IMG/VR virus record: IMGVR_UViG_3300025133_000438 | Span: 1-30,315 of that record | Length of the DNA stretch: 30,315 nucleotides | Strand: one strand, 5' to 3' | Source: a virus | Shown: piece after piece, positions 7,320 to 14,739 of the stretch | How the letters are laid out: each line of letters opens with the position of its first letter | How positions within the stretch are numbered: position 1 is the first letter of the stretch | Notes under the pieces: model-generated | Seen by the model: the letters and a program-made list of their open reading frames with translations, nothing else | Databases searched by the model: none | What the model was told of the DNA's origin: nothing | Made by a program: the position numbers and the translations under genes

Positions 7320-8573
7320 ATGGCATTACCTACAAACATTCTTCAGAACGTTGCAACATATCAAATGTCTGAATTGGCATACTTGCAAAATCTGAATGCC
7401 TTCATTAGCTTAGCTAATACAAAATTTAAGGATTTTCAAAAGTTTAAAGGGAACTTAGGTTCTTCTGTAACTTTCGACCTTCCATCAAGATTCACTTCTA
7501 GCGACACTTTAGTAGCAACCTTCCAAGCGTCTGAGCAACGTGCTCACACATTGACTGTTGACCAAGCTAAAAACGTATCATTCGCAGTTAGTAATCAACA
7601 AGAACTATTTAATTTAGACCCTATCGACTATATGAACAAGTTCGGTAAAGCAGCTGTAGAAGAACTCGGCGCTGCAATCGAATCTAATGTTGCTGACAAT
7701 ATTGCTCGTCAACATACATATCGTTTCTATGGTGATGGTATTACTCCAATCAATAGTTACAACCAATTAGCTAAAATGTTAGCTTTCTACCGTAACTATG
7801 GTTCAGCTCCAGGCAAATTAGACGTTATCCTTCCAGATATGGTTGTTCCTGATATCGTAAGTTCTGGTTTAAATCAATTTGCTCCTCGTCGTAATGACGA
7901 AGAAGCTATGAGCTGGGAACTTGGAAACTGGCATCAAGCTGATTTCTTTCAATCTAACTTCTTACCTTTACATACTGCTGGGACTGCTGGTCAAAGCGCT
8001 CAAACTTTAACAGTTGTAAGCACAGACGATCCAACTGGTGCGAACATTACTCAAATCACATTTAGTGGGGCTACAGCATCAGATGCTGATGCAATCAAAG
8101 AATTTGATAAAATGCAATTCGACGATGGTGTAACAGGTCAACCAAATATGCGTTTCTTGACTTTCGTTGGACACAAATCTAGTGAAAATCCAGTTCAGTT
8201 AAAAGTTACTGCTGATGCAGCTGCTACTGGCGGTGGTCAAGTTACTGTAAGTATTTTCCCAGCTTTACAATCTACTGCTGGTGCAGGTCAAAACATTAAT
8301 AATAATATCGTTGCTGGTATGCAAGTTACTGTATTGCCTAACCATAGAAGTGGTGTTGTTGTTGGTGGTAAAGCAATGTATTTAGCTATGCCTGAGTTAC
8401 CTGAAGAGGTTCCTTATCCGACTGCTACAGCTCATGATCCAGATACTGGTGTTTCATTACGTAAGTACTTTGGTTCTAAGTTCGGTGAAAACGAACGCGG
8501 TATGATTACAGACTGTATTTGGGGTTCTACAATGCCTGATGAATACGGAATGGCTATCATCGTACCTGAGTAA
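7320..8573 (+). CDS. Major coat protein, P22 gp5-like
   Basis: The 417-residue protein is close to the length of P22 coat (430 residues) and directly follows scaffold. It begins A-L-P-T-N-I-L-Q with a helical N-terminal arm, then alternates beta and helical segments. A middle section (about residues 215-350) rich in Thr, Ala, Gly and Val is the likely inserted domain that P22 coat also has. The SD GAGGA lies seven to eight bases upstream. Codon choice looks more uniform than in its neighbours (many GCT, GGT, TTA), in keeping with a highly expressed gene; I did not compute this. It forms the icosahedral shell around the scaffold. Confidence 0.88.
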   Translation: MALPTNILQNVATYQMSELAYLQNLNAFISLANTKFKDFQKFKGNLGSSVTFDLPSRFTSSDTLVATFQASEQRAHTLTVDQAKNVSFAVSNQQELFNLDPIDYMNKFGKAAVEELGAAIESNVADNIARQHTYRFYGDGITPINSYNQLAKMLAFYRNYGSAPGKLDVILPDMVVPDIVSSGLNQFAPRRNDEEAMSWELGNWHQADFFQSNFLPLHTAGTAGQSAQTLTVVSTDDPTGANITQITFSGATASDADAIKEFDKMQFDDGVTGQPNMRFLTFVGHKSSENPVQLKVTADAAATGGGQVTVSIFPALQSTAGAGQNINNNIVAGMQVTVLPNHRSGVVVGGKAMYLAMPELPEEVPYPTATAHDPDTGVSLRKYFGSKFGENERGMITDCIWGSTMPDEYGMAIIVPE

Positions 8574-8596
8574 TAACAAATAAGAGGATTATAAAA

Positions 8597-8649
8597 ATGG
8601 CTCCGATTCTGTAGATGTGGATGTCTTAGGATTCTCTGACAGTTTGTAA
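8597..8649 (+). pseudogene. Possible frameshifted remnant of a tiny gene
   Basis: A good SD (AGAGGA at 8583-8588) precedes ATG 8597, but the reading frame stops after five codons. In the frame shifted by one base the sequence continues as D-S-V-D-V-D-V-L-G-F-S-D-S-L and then stops at 8647-8649. A single-base indel near 8603 would join the two into a 17-residue peptide. It may be the last trace of a gene deleted between coat and the gp4-like gene, or non-coding. Confidence 0.3.
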
Positions 8650-8668
8650 ACTAAAATAGGCGTTTATT

Positions 8669-9370
8669 ATGGCTTATAATGCGACAAAATTAGCAACAGA
8701 AGCTTTCTACCTAACTGGGATAGTAAGCCGCGACTTCGAAACAGTGAGCGGTTCGCAAATAGAAGACGGGATTGAGTTACTGAACGACATTTTAGGGTTA
8801 AAATCCGTAGCTAAACGCCTCATTCCTTTTTACCAGGAATACACACTAACAGCGATTAAGGGTCAAGAGGCCTATGACATCCCTGGATTAGTGGATGTTG
8901 AGACGATAACTTTCAACATTGATAATGTTCGATATTCCATGACTAAAGAGCATAGAGTTCATTATTTTGGTTCTCCTAGGGCTGATAATATTGAGTCTTT
9001 GCCTATGTCATGGCATCTTGAAAGGCAATTAGATGGGAGTAAGCTATACCTTTATTTTCTACCGGATGATACCTATCCGATAAAAATTTGGGGTAAATTT
9101 GCTCTCTCTAGTGTCACAAACTTTACAGATTTATCTCTCACTTATGAGCGAAACTATATTGTTTATTTAAAATACCAATTAGCTGCGTTTATATGTGATA
9201 GATTTAATACTGAATGTCCTTCGCACGTTTTAAAAGTGCTTGAAGGATTTAGTGAAGAATTTAAAGACATTTCACCAATCGATTTAAGACTGCAAAAGCT
9301 TTCTTACTTCCCTGGAAACGATGTTGTTAATTACGCTCAGGTTAATCTTGGCAAAGGATGGACAACTTAA
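8669..9370 (+). CDS. P22 gp4-like tail accessory / head-completion protein
   Basis: The 233-residue product starts with a helical region typical of the gp4 family, with an A-x-x-A-x-x-x-x-G-I pattern and a later E-D-G-I-E-L-L-N-D-I-L helix (about residues 31-41). A beta-rich middle with the Tyr-Asp-Ile-Pro (YDIP) element follows near residue 72. P22 gp4 is 166 residues, so this protein has a longer C-terminus. It lies just before the gp10-like gene as in P22. It would bind below the portal after packaging, seal the channel and receive gp10. Its stop overlaps the next start (TAATG). Confidence 0.8.
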   Translation: MAYNATKLATEAFYLTGIVSRDFETVSGSQIEDGIELLNDILGLKSVAKRLIPFYQEYTLTAIKGQEAYDIPGLVDVETITFNIDNVRYSMTKEHRVHYFGSPRADNIESLPMSWHLERQLDGSKLYLYFLPDDTYPIKIWGKFALSSVTNFTDLSLTYERNYIVYLKYQLAAFICDRFNTECPSHVLKVLEGFSEEFKDISPIDLRLQKLSYFPGNDVVNYAQVNLGKGWTT

Positions 9371-11181
9371 TGACTGTAGCTCAAGGTGGAATAAGCACCC
9401 TCCCTGTCAATATTGTAGGTTCTAATAAATTCGGTCGTTATCCAAAGATTAATGACTCTGAAACTACAAATATGATTATTTCTGAGGACTGGTTGGTACC
9501 TTTTGCTGGTTATGAAAAAGTTATTAGTACTTTCCCAGATGATTTACCGGGACGTGGTATTTTTGCTAGTCGCCGTTATAATCACATCATTCGTGTGGTT
9601 CGGGATATCGTCTACGTAATAGACACAAATCTGGCTGTAACAACGATTGGAACTTTAAATACAAACAGCGGTGATGTTTTCATTGCTGAAATCGCGGGGG
9701 TGGGAACAACAGGACCTACTCAAATAGGAATTTGCGATAAAAGAGACATTTGGATTTATGACTGGACGGCTCATACTTTTACTTTAGCTGTCTTAGATTT
9801 CCAGCCTAATTACTTATCTTCTCATGGCGCTACTTTCTTAGCCGGGGTTACTAACGAACCTTTATGGCGTTTTTCTCAAGTAGGGGATGGTCATATTTGG
9901 CCAACAGTGAATACAGGAGCTTTACAATCTAAACCAGATAATGTCGAGGCAATATTTCCTTTTCCTTCTAAAGAAAACGTTCTTATTGTTATGGGTTCAA
10001 CGGTTGCTGAAATCTGGACTAATACTGGAGCTACATTATTTCCTTATCAGAGGAGTAGTTATACTAACTTTGATTATGGCTGCATTAATTCTTCAACGAT
10101 TGCATTCTCAGATAGGTTTGTAGTCTGGCTTGGAGCTAATGAAAAGTCAGGAATTGCGTTACTTGTAAGTGATGGCACCAATGTTAATCAGATATCAACT
10201 GATGGCATTAACTTTGTCATGGCAAATCTTACTAATCCAAGCAACGTAAATGCATTCTTATTCAAGCAAGATGGGCATTTGCTTTATCAATTTACTTTCC
10301 CTGATGACAACATATCTTATGTTTACGATTTTAATACCAAAGCATTCTTTTCTGTAACGGATGAAGATGTAAATTATCATATAGCCAAGTCGATGGTATT
10401 TTTTAACAAACTTTATTATTTTGACAGTCTTAAAGACGGTCAACTATACGAATCTAATAGTGCGTTCAATGAACTTGATGGTACATATATGCCTAAGTTC
10501 AGAAAAACTAAAAACATTCAGACTCCAACTGGAGATCCTTTTATTGCTCAGAACTTATCTTTTGTTGTTGAGACAGGGGTAAGTAATTCTAACATATTTA
10601 GTCAACACCCTTATGACGCTGAAAGCTATTTAACTGCAATGGATACTTTGCAAATTGAAAATTTAACAGTTGGCAATGTAACCAATATTGACGCTGGAAC
10701 TTCTGGTTTTACCGTAGCTACTATTCAGGTTGGAACAGCAAAATTACCAGAGATTTCAAGTGTCGTAACCGTAGCTGCATCTGTTTTAAGTGGAGGTGAA
10801 TATTTTGCATTCACTAACGGCTTATCGGTTACTTACAATGTGTGGTATACGGTTGCAGATGTAGGTACTGCTCCAGGTGGGAACGACATTAAAGTAGAGT
10901 TAGTAGGCGATGAAAATGCATCTCAAGTAGCTCAACAAACGATTGATAGAATAAACGAACTTATAAGACGCGGCCCTCCTAGAATCGATTTGTCGTTATC
11001 ACGTGATGGTGGCGTCAGTTATGGTAATAAAGTTGGGTTAGAACTACCTGAGATTGGCAAACGCCAAAGAAAAGTAGATTTTTGGAATATGGGTCGATGC
11101 AACCAACTTACATTCCAGCTTCAGTTTTGGGGTGCCACACGTGCTGTTAGCAGCGGTGGGATTTTGAGGTATAGCACATGA
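9370..11181 (+). CDS. P22 gp10-like packaged-DNA stabilisation / tail hub protein with an inserted module
   Basis: Position after the gp4-like gene and the N-terminal pattern L-P-V-N ... E-T-T-N-M-I-I-S ... F-A-G-Y-E-K identify a gp10-type tail hub (P22 gp10 has 472 residues). The body is beta-rich with repeated G-D/G-T-N strands. At 603 residues it is longer than P22 gp10. Residues about 420-530 form an extra module (Y-L-T-A-M-D-T, G-T-S-G-F-T-V-A-T, L-S-G-G-E-Y-F, then a helix ending I-D-R-I-N-E-L). That module also occurs in the tail protein at 14740-17022. I prefer ATG 9370 (TAATG overlap, AAAGGA 11 bases upstream). An in-frame ATG at 9358 would add four residues. Confidence 0.8.
   Translation: MTVAQGGISTLPVNIVGSNKFGRYPKINDSETTNMIISEDWLVPFAGYEKVISTFPDDLPGRGIFASRRYNHIIRVVRDIVYVIDTNLAVTTIGTLNTNSGDVFIAEIAGVGTTGPTQIGICDKRDIWIYDWTAHTFTLAVLDFQPNYLSSHGATFLAGVTNEPLWRFSQVGDGHIWPTVNTGALQSKPDNVEAIFPFPSKENVLIVMGSTVAEIWTNTGATLFPYQRSSYTNFDYGCINSSTIAFSDRFVVWLGANEKSGIALLVSDGTNVNQISTDGINFVMANLTNPSNVNAFLFKQDGHLLYQFTFPDDNISYVYDFNTKAFFSVTDEDVNYHIAKSMVFFNKLYYFDSLKDGQLYESNSAFNELDGTYMPKFRKTKNIQTPTGDPFIAQNLSFVVETGVSNSNIFSQHPYDAESYLTAMDTLQIENLTVGNVTNIDAGTSGFTVATIQVGTAKLPEISSVVTVAASVLSGGEYFAFTNGLSVTYNVWYTVADVGTAPGGNDIKVELVGDENASQVAQQTIDRINELIRRGPPRIDLSLSRDGGVSYGNKVGLELPEIGKRQRKVDFWNMGRCNQLTFQLQFWGATRAVSSGGILRYST
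10627..10959 (+). repeat. Protein module copy 1 (shared with the collar-type tail protein)
   Basis: This part of the gp10-like gene encodes about 110 residues that resemble the product of 16171-16500 in order and sequence. DNA identity is visible too: both begin TATTTAACTGCAA and both contain GGAAC-T/C-TCTGGTTTTA. The similarity suggests duplication or gene conversion between two virion genes in this phage lineage. Confidence 0.65.
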
Positions 11182-11438
11182 AGGTACCAAATTTAAGCAT
11201 CGGACAGTTTACAGATAAAGAAGGTCATTTGACTCCTGAAGCAAAGAACTTTTTTGCTCTATTGATACAAAACATGCAGGCTGATTTATCTGACGAGGGA
11301 ATTGTGGCGCCTAGTCAATCAACTGCTACAATTACTTCATTGGCCTCATCAACAAATGGTGCAATCTTATATGACTCAAGCACCGACGAATTAAAAGTTA
11401 ACATCGGCGGCGTGATGAAAGTCGTTCAAGTAGTTTAG
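11178..11438 (+). CDS. Small virion-region protein at the tail-needle position
   Basis: The 86-residue protein starts with an ATGA overlap with the gp10-like gene. The first half is helical (T-P-E-A-K-N-F-F-A-L-L-I-Q-N-M, residues 19-33). The second half is Ser/Thr-rich and ends in a small beta hairpin (A-I-L-Y-D-S-S-T-D-E-L-K-V-N) of the kind common at ends of phage structural proteins. It occupies the place of the P22 tail needle gp26 but is much shorter (gp26 has 233 residues) and lacks a long coiled coil. I treat it as a short tail component of unknown role. Confidence 0.6.
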   Translation: MKVPNLSIGQFTDKEGHLTPEAKNFFALLIQNMQADLSDEGIVAPSQSTATITSLASSTNGAILYDSSTDELKVNIGGVMKVVQVV

Positions 11439-11448
11439 GAGACAAATT

Positions 11449-12048
11449 ATGGATTGGAAAGATATAGGGTTAGCCGCAGGCGGTGGGATTGGCGCAGGAT
11501 TATTAGGAAGTTTGTTAGGCGGTGGTGGAGCTGGTGAGCAACTAGACAAAATACCAGATGTACTAAAGCAATATATGGGTCCTTATGCAGAAGCAGGTCA
11601 ACGAGAGTTAGACCCTTATTCTAAAGAACTGCATGGTTTGATATCAGACCCTGGCGCTCTTATGCAAAAATTATCAGAAGGTTATACACCTTCAGCTGGA
11701 TATCAATTCCAGAAAGGCGAGGCTCTTAAGGCGGCGAAAGATGCAGCGGGTTCCCAAGGCATGTTTGGAACCCCGTCTGCACAAGCGCACGCGGAAGGAA
11801 TTGCTAGCGGTCTAGCTAACCAAGATTTCAATCAATACCTAAGTCATGCATTAGGTTTGTTTGGGACTGGCTTAAGTGGGCAGCAAGGACTTATTGGACA
11901 AGGCCAACAAGCCGCGTCTGGTATGGGTCAAGATATTGCCCAATCCTTGATGTCCAAAGCTGGTCTGGCTCAACAACAACAAAACCAAGAAATGAGCATG
12001 TTTGGCGATATTTTAGGTGCAGGTGCAAAAGCTCTGCCATTTTTATAA
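11449..12048 (+). CDS. Ejection (DNA transfer) protein, gp7 position
   Basis: The 199-residue protein has a Gly-rich hydrophobic N-terminus (residues 6-28, with G-A-G-L-L-G-S-L-L-G-G-G-G), then helical Gln/Ala/Gly-rich sequence and a hydrophobic C-terminus. This composition is characteristic of injected virion proteins that later insert into the host envelope. It is the first of three such genes, as in P22 (gp7, gp20, gp16; gp7 has 229 residues). AGGAG lies eight bases upstream. It would be packaged inside the head and help form the DNA passage through the envelope. The assignment rests on position and composition. Confidence 0.65.
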   Translation: MDWKDIGLAAGGGIGAGLLGSLLGGGGAGEQLDKIPDVLKQYMGPYAEAGQRELDPYSKELHGLISDPGALMQKLSEGYTPSAGYQFQKGEALKAAKDAAGSQGMFGTPSAQAHAEGIASGLANQDFNQYLSHALGLFGTGLSGQQGLIGQGQQAASGMGQDIAQSLMSKAGLAQQQQNQEMSMFGDILGAGAKALPFL

Positions 12049-12060
12049 AGGGGAATTATT

Positions 12061-13167
12061 ATGGCAATCGGCGTAATGCAATTTGGACCAATGGTCGACC
12101 CTCTTAAAAGGGCGTTAGAAACCTATAGCCAGCTTGGCCAAGAACAAGAAGCTAAGATGAGGCGCGAAGCTCTCCCAAAACAAATTCAAGCTAATTTACA
12201 AAGCCAAGAAGCGATGAATCAGCTAAGACAGATGCAAGCCAAGAAACAAGAACAACAAGCTCAACTTCCTGGTGGTGGCGCACCTCTTACTGGAGCCGCT
12301 GGCCAAGTCCAAGGGCTTGAGTCTTTAAAGCACCAATTTGGCGAACAGTCTCCCCAGTATCGGCTAGCGCAAAACATTATGGAATCTCAGATGTCTCGAG
12401 GTCGAGCACGGCAATGGACTTCTATGCCAGCTGAATTTAGAGCACAGCAATTAGCTAGAGCAGCTGCTGCTGGAATTGATAGCAATACAGCTAATCAAGC
12501 TTTTATGCGGGGCCAAAGTCTAGACGACTTGGTGAATGACGAAAGACAGCGTGGTGGTGAGAAAAGCGAAGCTCATCAGCATGGTCAAACCCAAGCTTTG
12601 GCATCCGCACTTTCAGGCGACAAATTACCTCAATACCCCGTCCAAAAAGCGGCATTGGCTCAATCACAGAAACAGGCACAGGCAAGCGCCGGATTAAATG
12701 TAATGAATAAATTTATTGCTGATAATGGGGTTGGATATGGTGGTCCTATCGATAACCTAACTAAGAAATGGTATCGCGATGCAATAATGGGAAACCCAAA
12801 AGAACAAGACAGAGCAGTGAATTATTTGGCGGCTCACACCTTAACGCCTGAAATTGCTGGCTTAAGAATGAGAATGCAAGGGGGAGCTGGTGGAATTGGG
12901 GCAATCCGAGATATAGGAGAAAAGATATTAGGAAATATTCAAATCAATCTAGCTAATTACCCTCCTGAAATTCAAAAGAGAGTACAAAATACTGCAGAAA
13001 AAATTCTAGAAGATGCAGTTAATGCAGAAGGGAAACAGGCTCTATCTCGTCAACCGTCGATTACTCCCAGTGAATCTCCAAATGAAGAAAGATTACAACA
13101 TACTATGAAAAAATATAACCTTTCTCGAGAACAAGTATTATCTGAATTAAAGAAAGCAGGAAAATAA
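12061..13167 (+). CDS. Ejection-type protein, gp20 position (Gln/Ala-rich)
   Basis: This 368-residue protein is almost entirely helical by composition, with Gln, Ala, Arg and Met dominant and few hydrophobic runs. Residues 13-70 look like a long amphipathic helix (S-Q-L-G-Q-E-Q-E-A-K-M-R-R). It lies between two membrane-prone proteins, as gp20 does in P22 (gp20 has 471 residues). A strong SD, AAGGGGA, precedes ATG 12061. No lytic transglycosylase or protease motif is visible. It is most likely an internal head protein delivered with the DNA; other structural roles are possible. Confidence 0.6.
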   Translation: MAIGVMQFGPMVDPLKRALETYSQLGQEQEAKMRREALPKQIQANLQSQEAMNQLRQMQAKKQEQQAQLPGGGAPLTGAAGQVQGLESLKHQFGEQSPQYRLAQNIMESQMSRGRARQWTSMPAEFRAQQLARAAAAGIDSNTANQAFMRGQSLDDLVNDERQRGGEKSEAHQHGQTQALASALSGDKLPQYPVQKAALAQSQKQAQASAGLNVMNKFIADNGVGYGGPIDNLTKKWYRDAIMGNPKEQDRAVNYLAAHTLTPEIAGLRMRMQGGAGGIGAIRDIGEKILGNIQINLANYPPEIQKRVQNTAEKILEDAVNAEGKQALSRQPSITPSESPNEERLQHTMKKYNLSREQVLSELKKAGK

Positions 13168-13169
13168 TT

Positions 13170-14738
13170 ATGGCTAAAAATTCTGTAGATGAAATGGATT
13201 TATTACCAAATTATAAAAGTTCCGGATCTGATGATTTGGACTTATTGCCAGGATATAAAAAAGACCCCCATCAATCTGGAATTCAAAAGTTAGCTGAATC
13301 TACACCTGTTCAAAATGTATTGGGTGCTGGAGATGCACTTCATAACGATATTTCAAATGCGCTTAACTTTTTCCTGAGAACTAAAATTCCTGCGGTTAAA
13401 TCAGGTGAAGGATTAGCATATAACCTTGGGAATGTTGGTGGACATGTCGCTGGCTTCTTAGGGGGTGGTGAAGCACTTGAAGGGGCGCGAGCGGCTGCTG
13501 AAGGCTTACCATTAGCCGGAAAAGCTGCGCAAGCACTTGCAGGTGGTGGAAAAGCTGGTGTGGCTAGACGAGCCTTAGGTTCGGCTTTATACGGTGCGGC
13601 AGAATCTCCTGATGACAGAACTCAAGGAGCATTAATTTCAGGCGCATTGAGTCCTGCATTTGACGCATTAGGTTCTCTTGGAAGCTTGCCTAAACATCTG
13701 CCTGATTTTAAAGCAAAAGAAGTCATGAAAAAAATGTTTGGAGATATTCCTTACAGTCAGCATATGAAAGATATTGCTTCATCTATTAAATCAGCTTACG
13801 AAGGCGCTAAAGGTCGCGGGTCTGAACTTTTTGAAAAAGCATTAAGTGGTTCTAAAGATACCAAGATAAAACCTGAAGTTTCTGATTATGCCAAAATTCC
13901 TGCTGATAACTTTGAAAAATATGATATCGATTTAAATGATATGCATAATAAATATCTTCGTAATCCAACTATTGCGAATGCTCATGAATTACAAAGTCAG
14001 CTAGGCACCGAAATTAGAGCATTAAATAATATAGATTCAGCTAGGAATTTGGATATGGCGGGAAGAAATACCCGTAAAATTTACAATAAATCTCGTGATG
14101 CTCTTAAATCAGACATAAAAAACACATTAGATTCTAAAAAAGAAGGGTTAGGAACGGCATATGACCATGCGGCTCATCATTGGTATGAGAATGTTTCCCC
14201 TTTCAGTGCATCTAAAAAATTATCTGAGATTTCTAAAGGAAAAATTACGACTCCTGGCGACTTAACAACGCTTTTTAAAAATCCTGAGCATGGTTTGTCA
14301 CAAATTGCAGACCTTCTTGGCGACAACACTAAAAACAAAATTGTTTATTCCGCCTTGGGCAAATCTGGAGCTAAAAAATCAGCAGATTCTTTGCTGAGTA
14401 ACTTTGATAGGCTCGATGAAAAAGGTCTCTCCAATTACATTACTGATGAATTAAAATCGAACATGGAAGGTTTAAGCAAACATTCTGATAAGTTTAAGAT
14501 GTATAAAAAAGCAGGTAAGATGGGTTTAGGTTCGCTTTTAGGGGCTGGTCTTGGTCATGCATCTGGTTTAGGTCCTGAAGCCATTTCTGGTTTAATAGGA
14601 AGCGGTATGGGTTTAAAGTATATTCCAGATATGCATCCAGCTTTTAATGAAAAATTAGCAGAAACATTAAGCAAAGGAATGAAAAGAGCTAAAGCAGCTG
14701 CCATTCCGGAGCTTCTAGAACAAAACGAGGACCAATAA
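13170..14738 (+). CDS. Ejection-type protein, gp16 position, with N-terminal DLLPxYK repeats
   Basis: The 522-residue protein (P22 gp16 has 609) follows the gp20-position gene by two bases. Its first 35 residues contain M-D-L-L-P-N-Y-K and L-D-L-L-P-G-Y-K, two copies of a short motif in an otherwise polar, probably flexible tail. Residues about 80-165 and 445-485 are rich in Gly, Ala and Leu and could enter or line a membrane. The middle is charged and helical. No peptidoglycan-cutting motif is seen. It is probably the largest injected protein. The N-terminal motif could be a tag for packaging into the prohead, which is inference. Confidence 0.6.
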   Translation: MAKNSVDEMDLLPNYKSSGSDDLDLLPGYKKDPHQSGIQKLAESTPVQNVLGAGDALHNDISNALNFFLRTKIPAVKSGEGLAYNLGNVGGHVAGFLGGGEALEGARAAAEGLPLAGKAAQALAGGGKAGVARRALGSALYGAAESPDDRTQGALISGALSPAFDALGSLGSLPKHLPDFKAKEVMKKMFGDIPYSQHMKDIASSIKSAYEGAKGRGSELFEKALSGSKDTKIKPEVSDYAKIPADNFEKYDIDLNDMHNKYLRNPTIANAHELQSQLGTEIRALNNIDSARNLDMAGRNTRKIYNKSRDALKSDIKNTLDSKKEGLGTAYDHAAHHWYENVSPFSASKKLSEISKGKITTPGDLTTLFKNPEHGLSQIADLLGDNTKNKIVYSALGKSGAKKSADSLLSNFDRLDEKGLSNYITDELKSNMEGLSKHSDKFKMYKKAGKMGLGSLLGAGLGHASGLGPEAISGLIGSGMGLKYIPDMHPAFNEKLAETLSKGMKRAKAAAIPELLEQNEDQ

Positions 14739-14739
14739 A

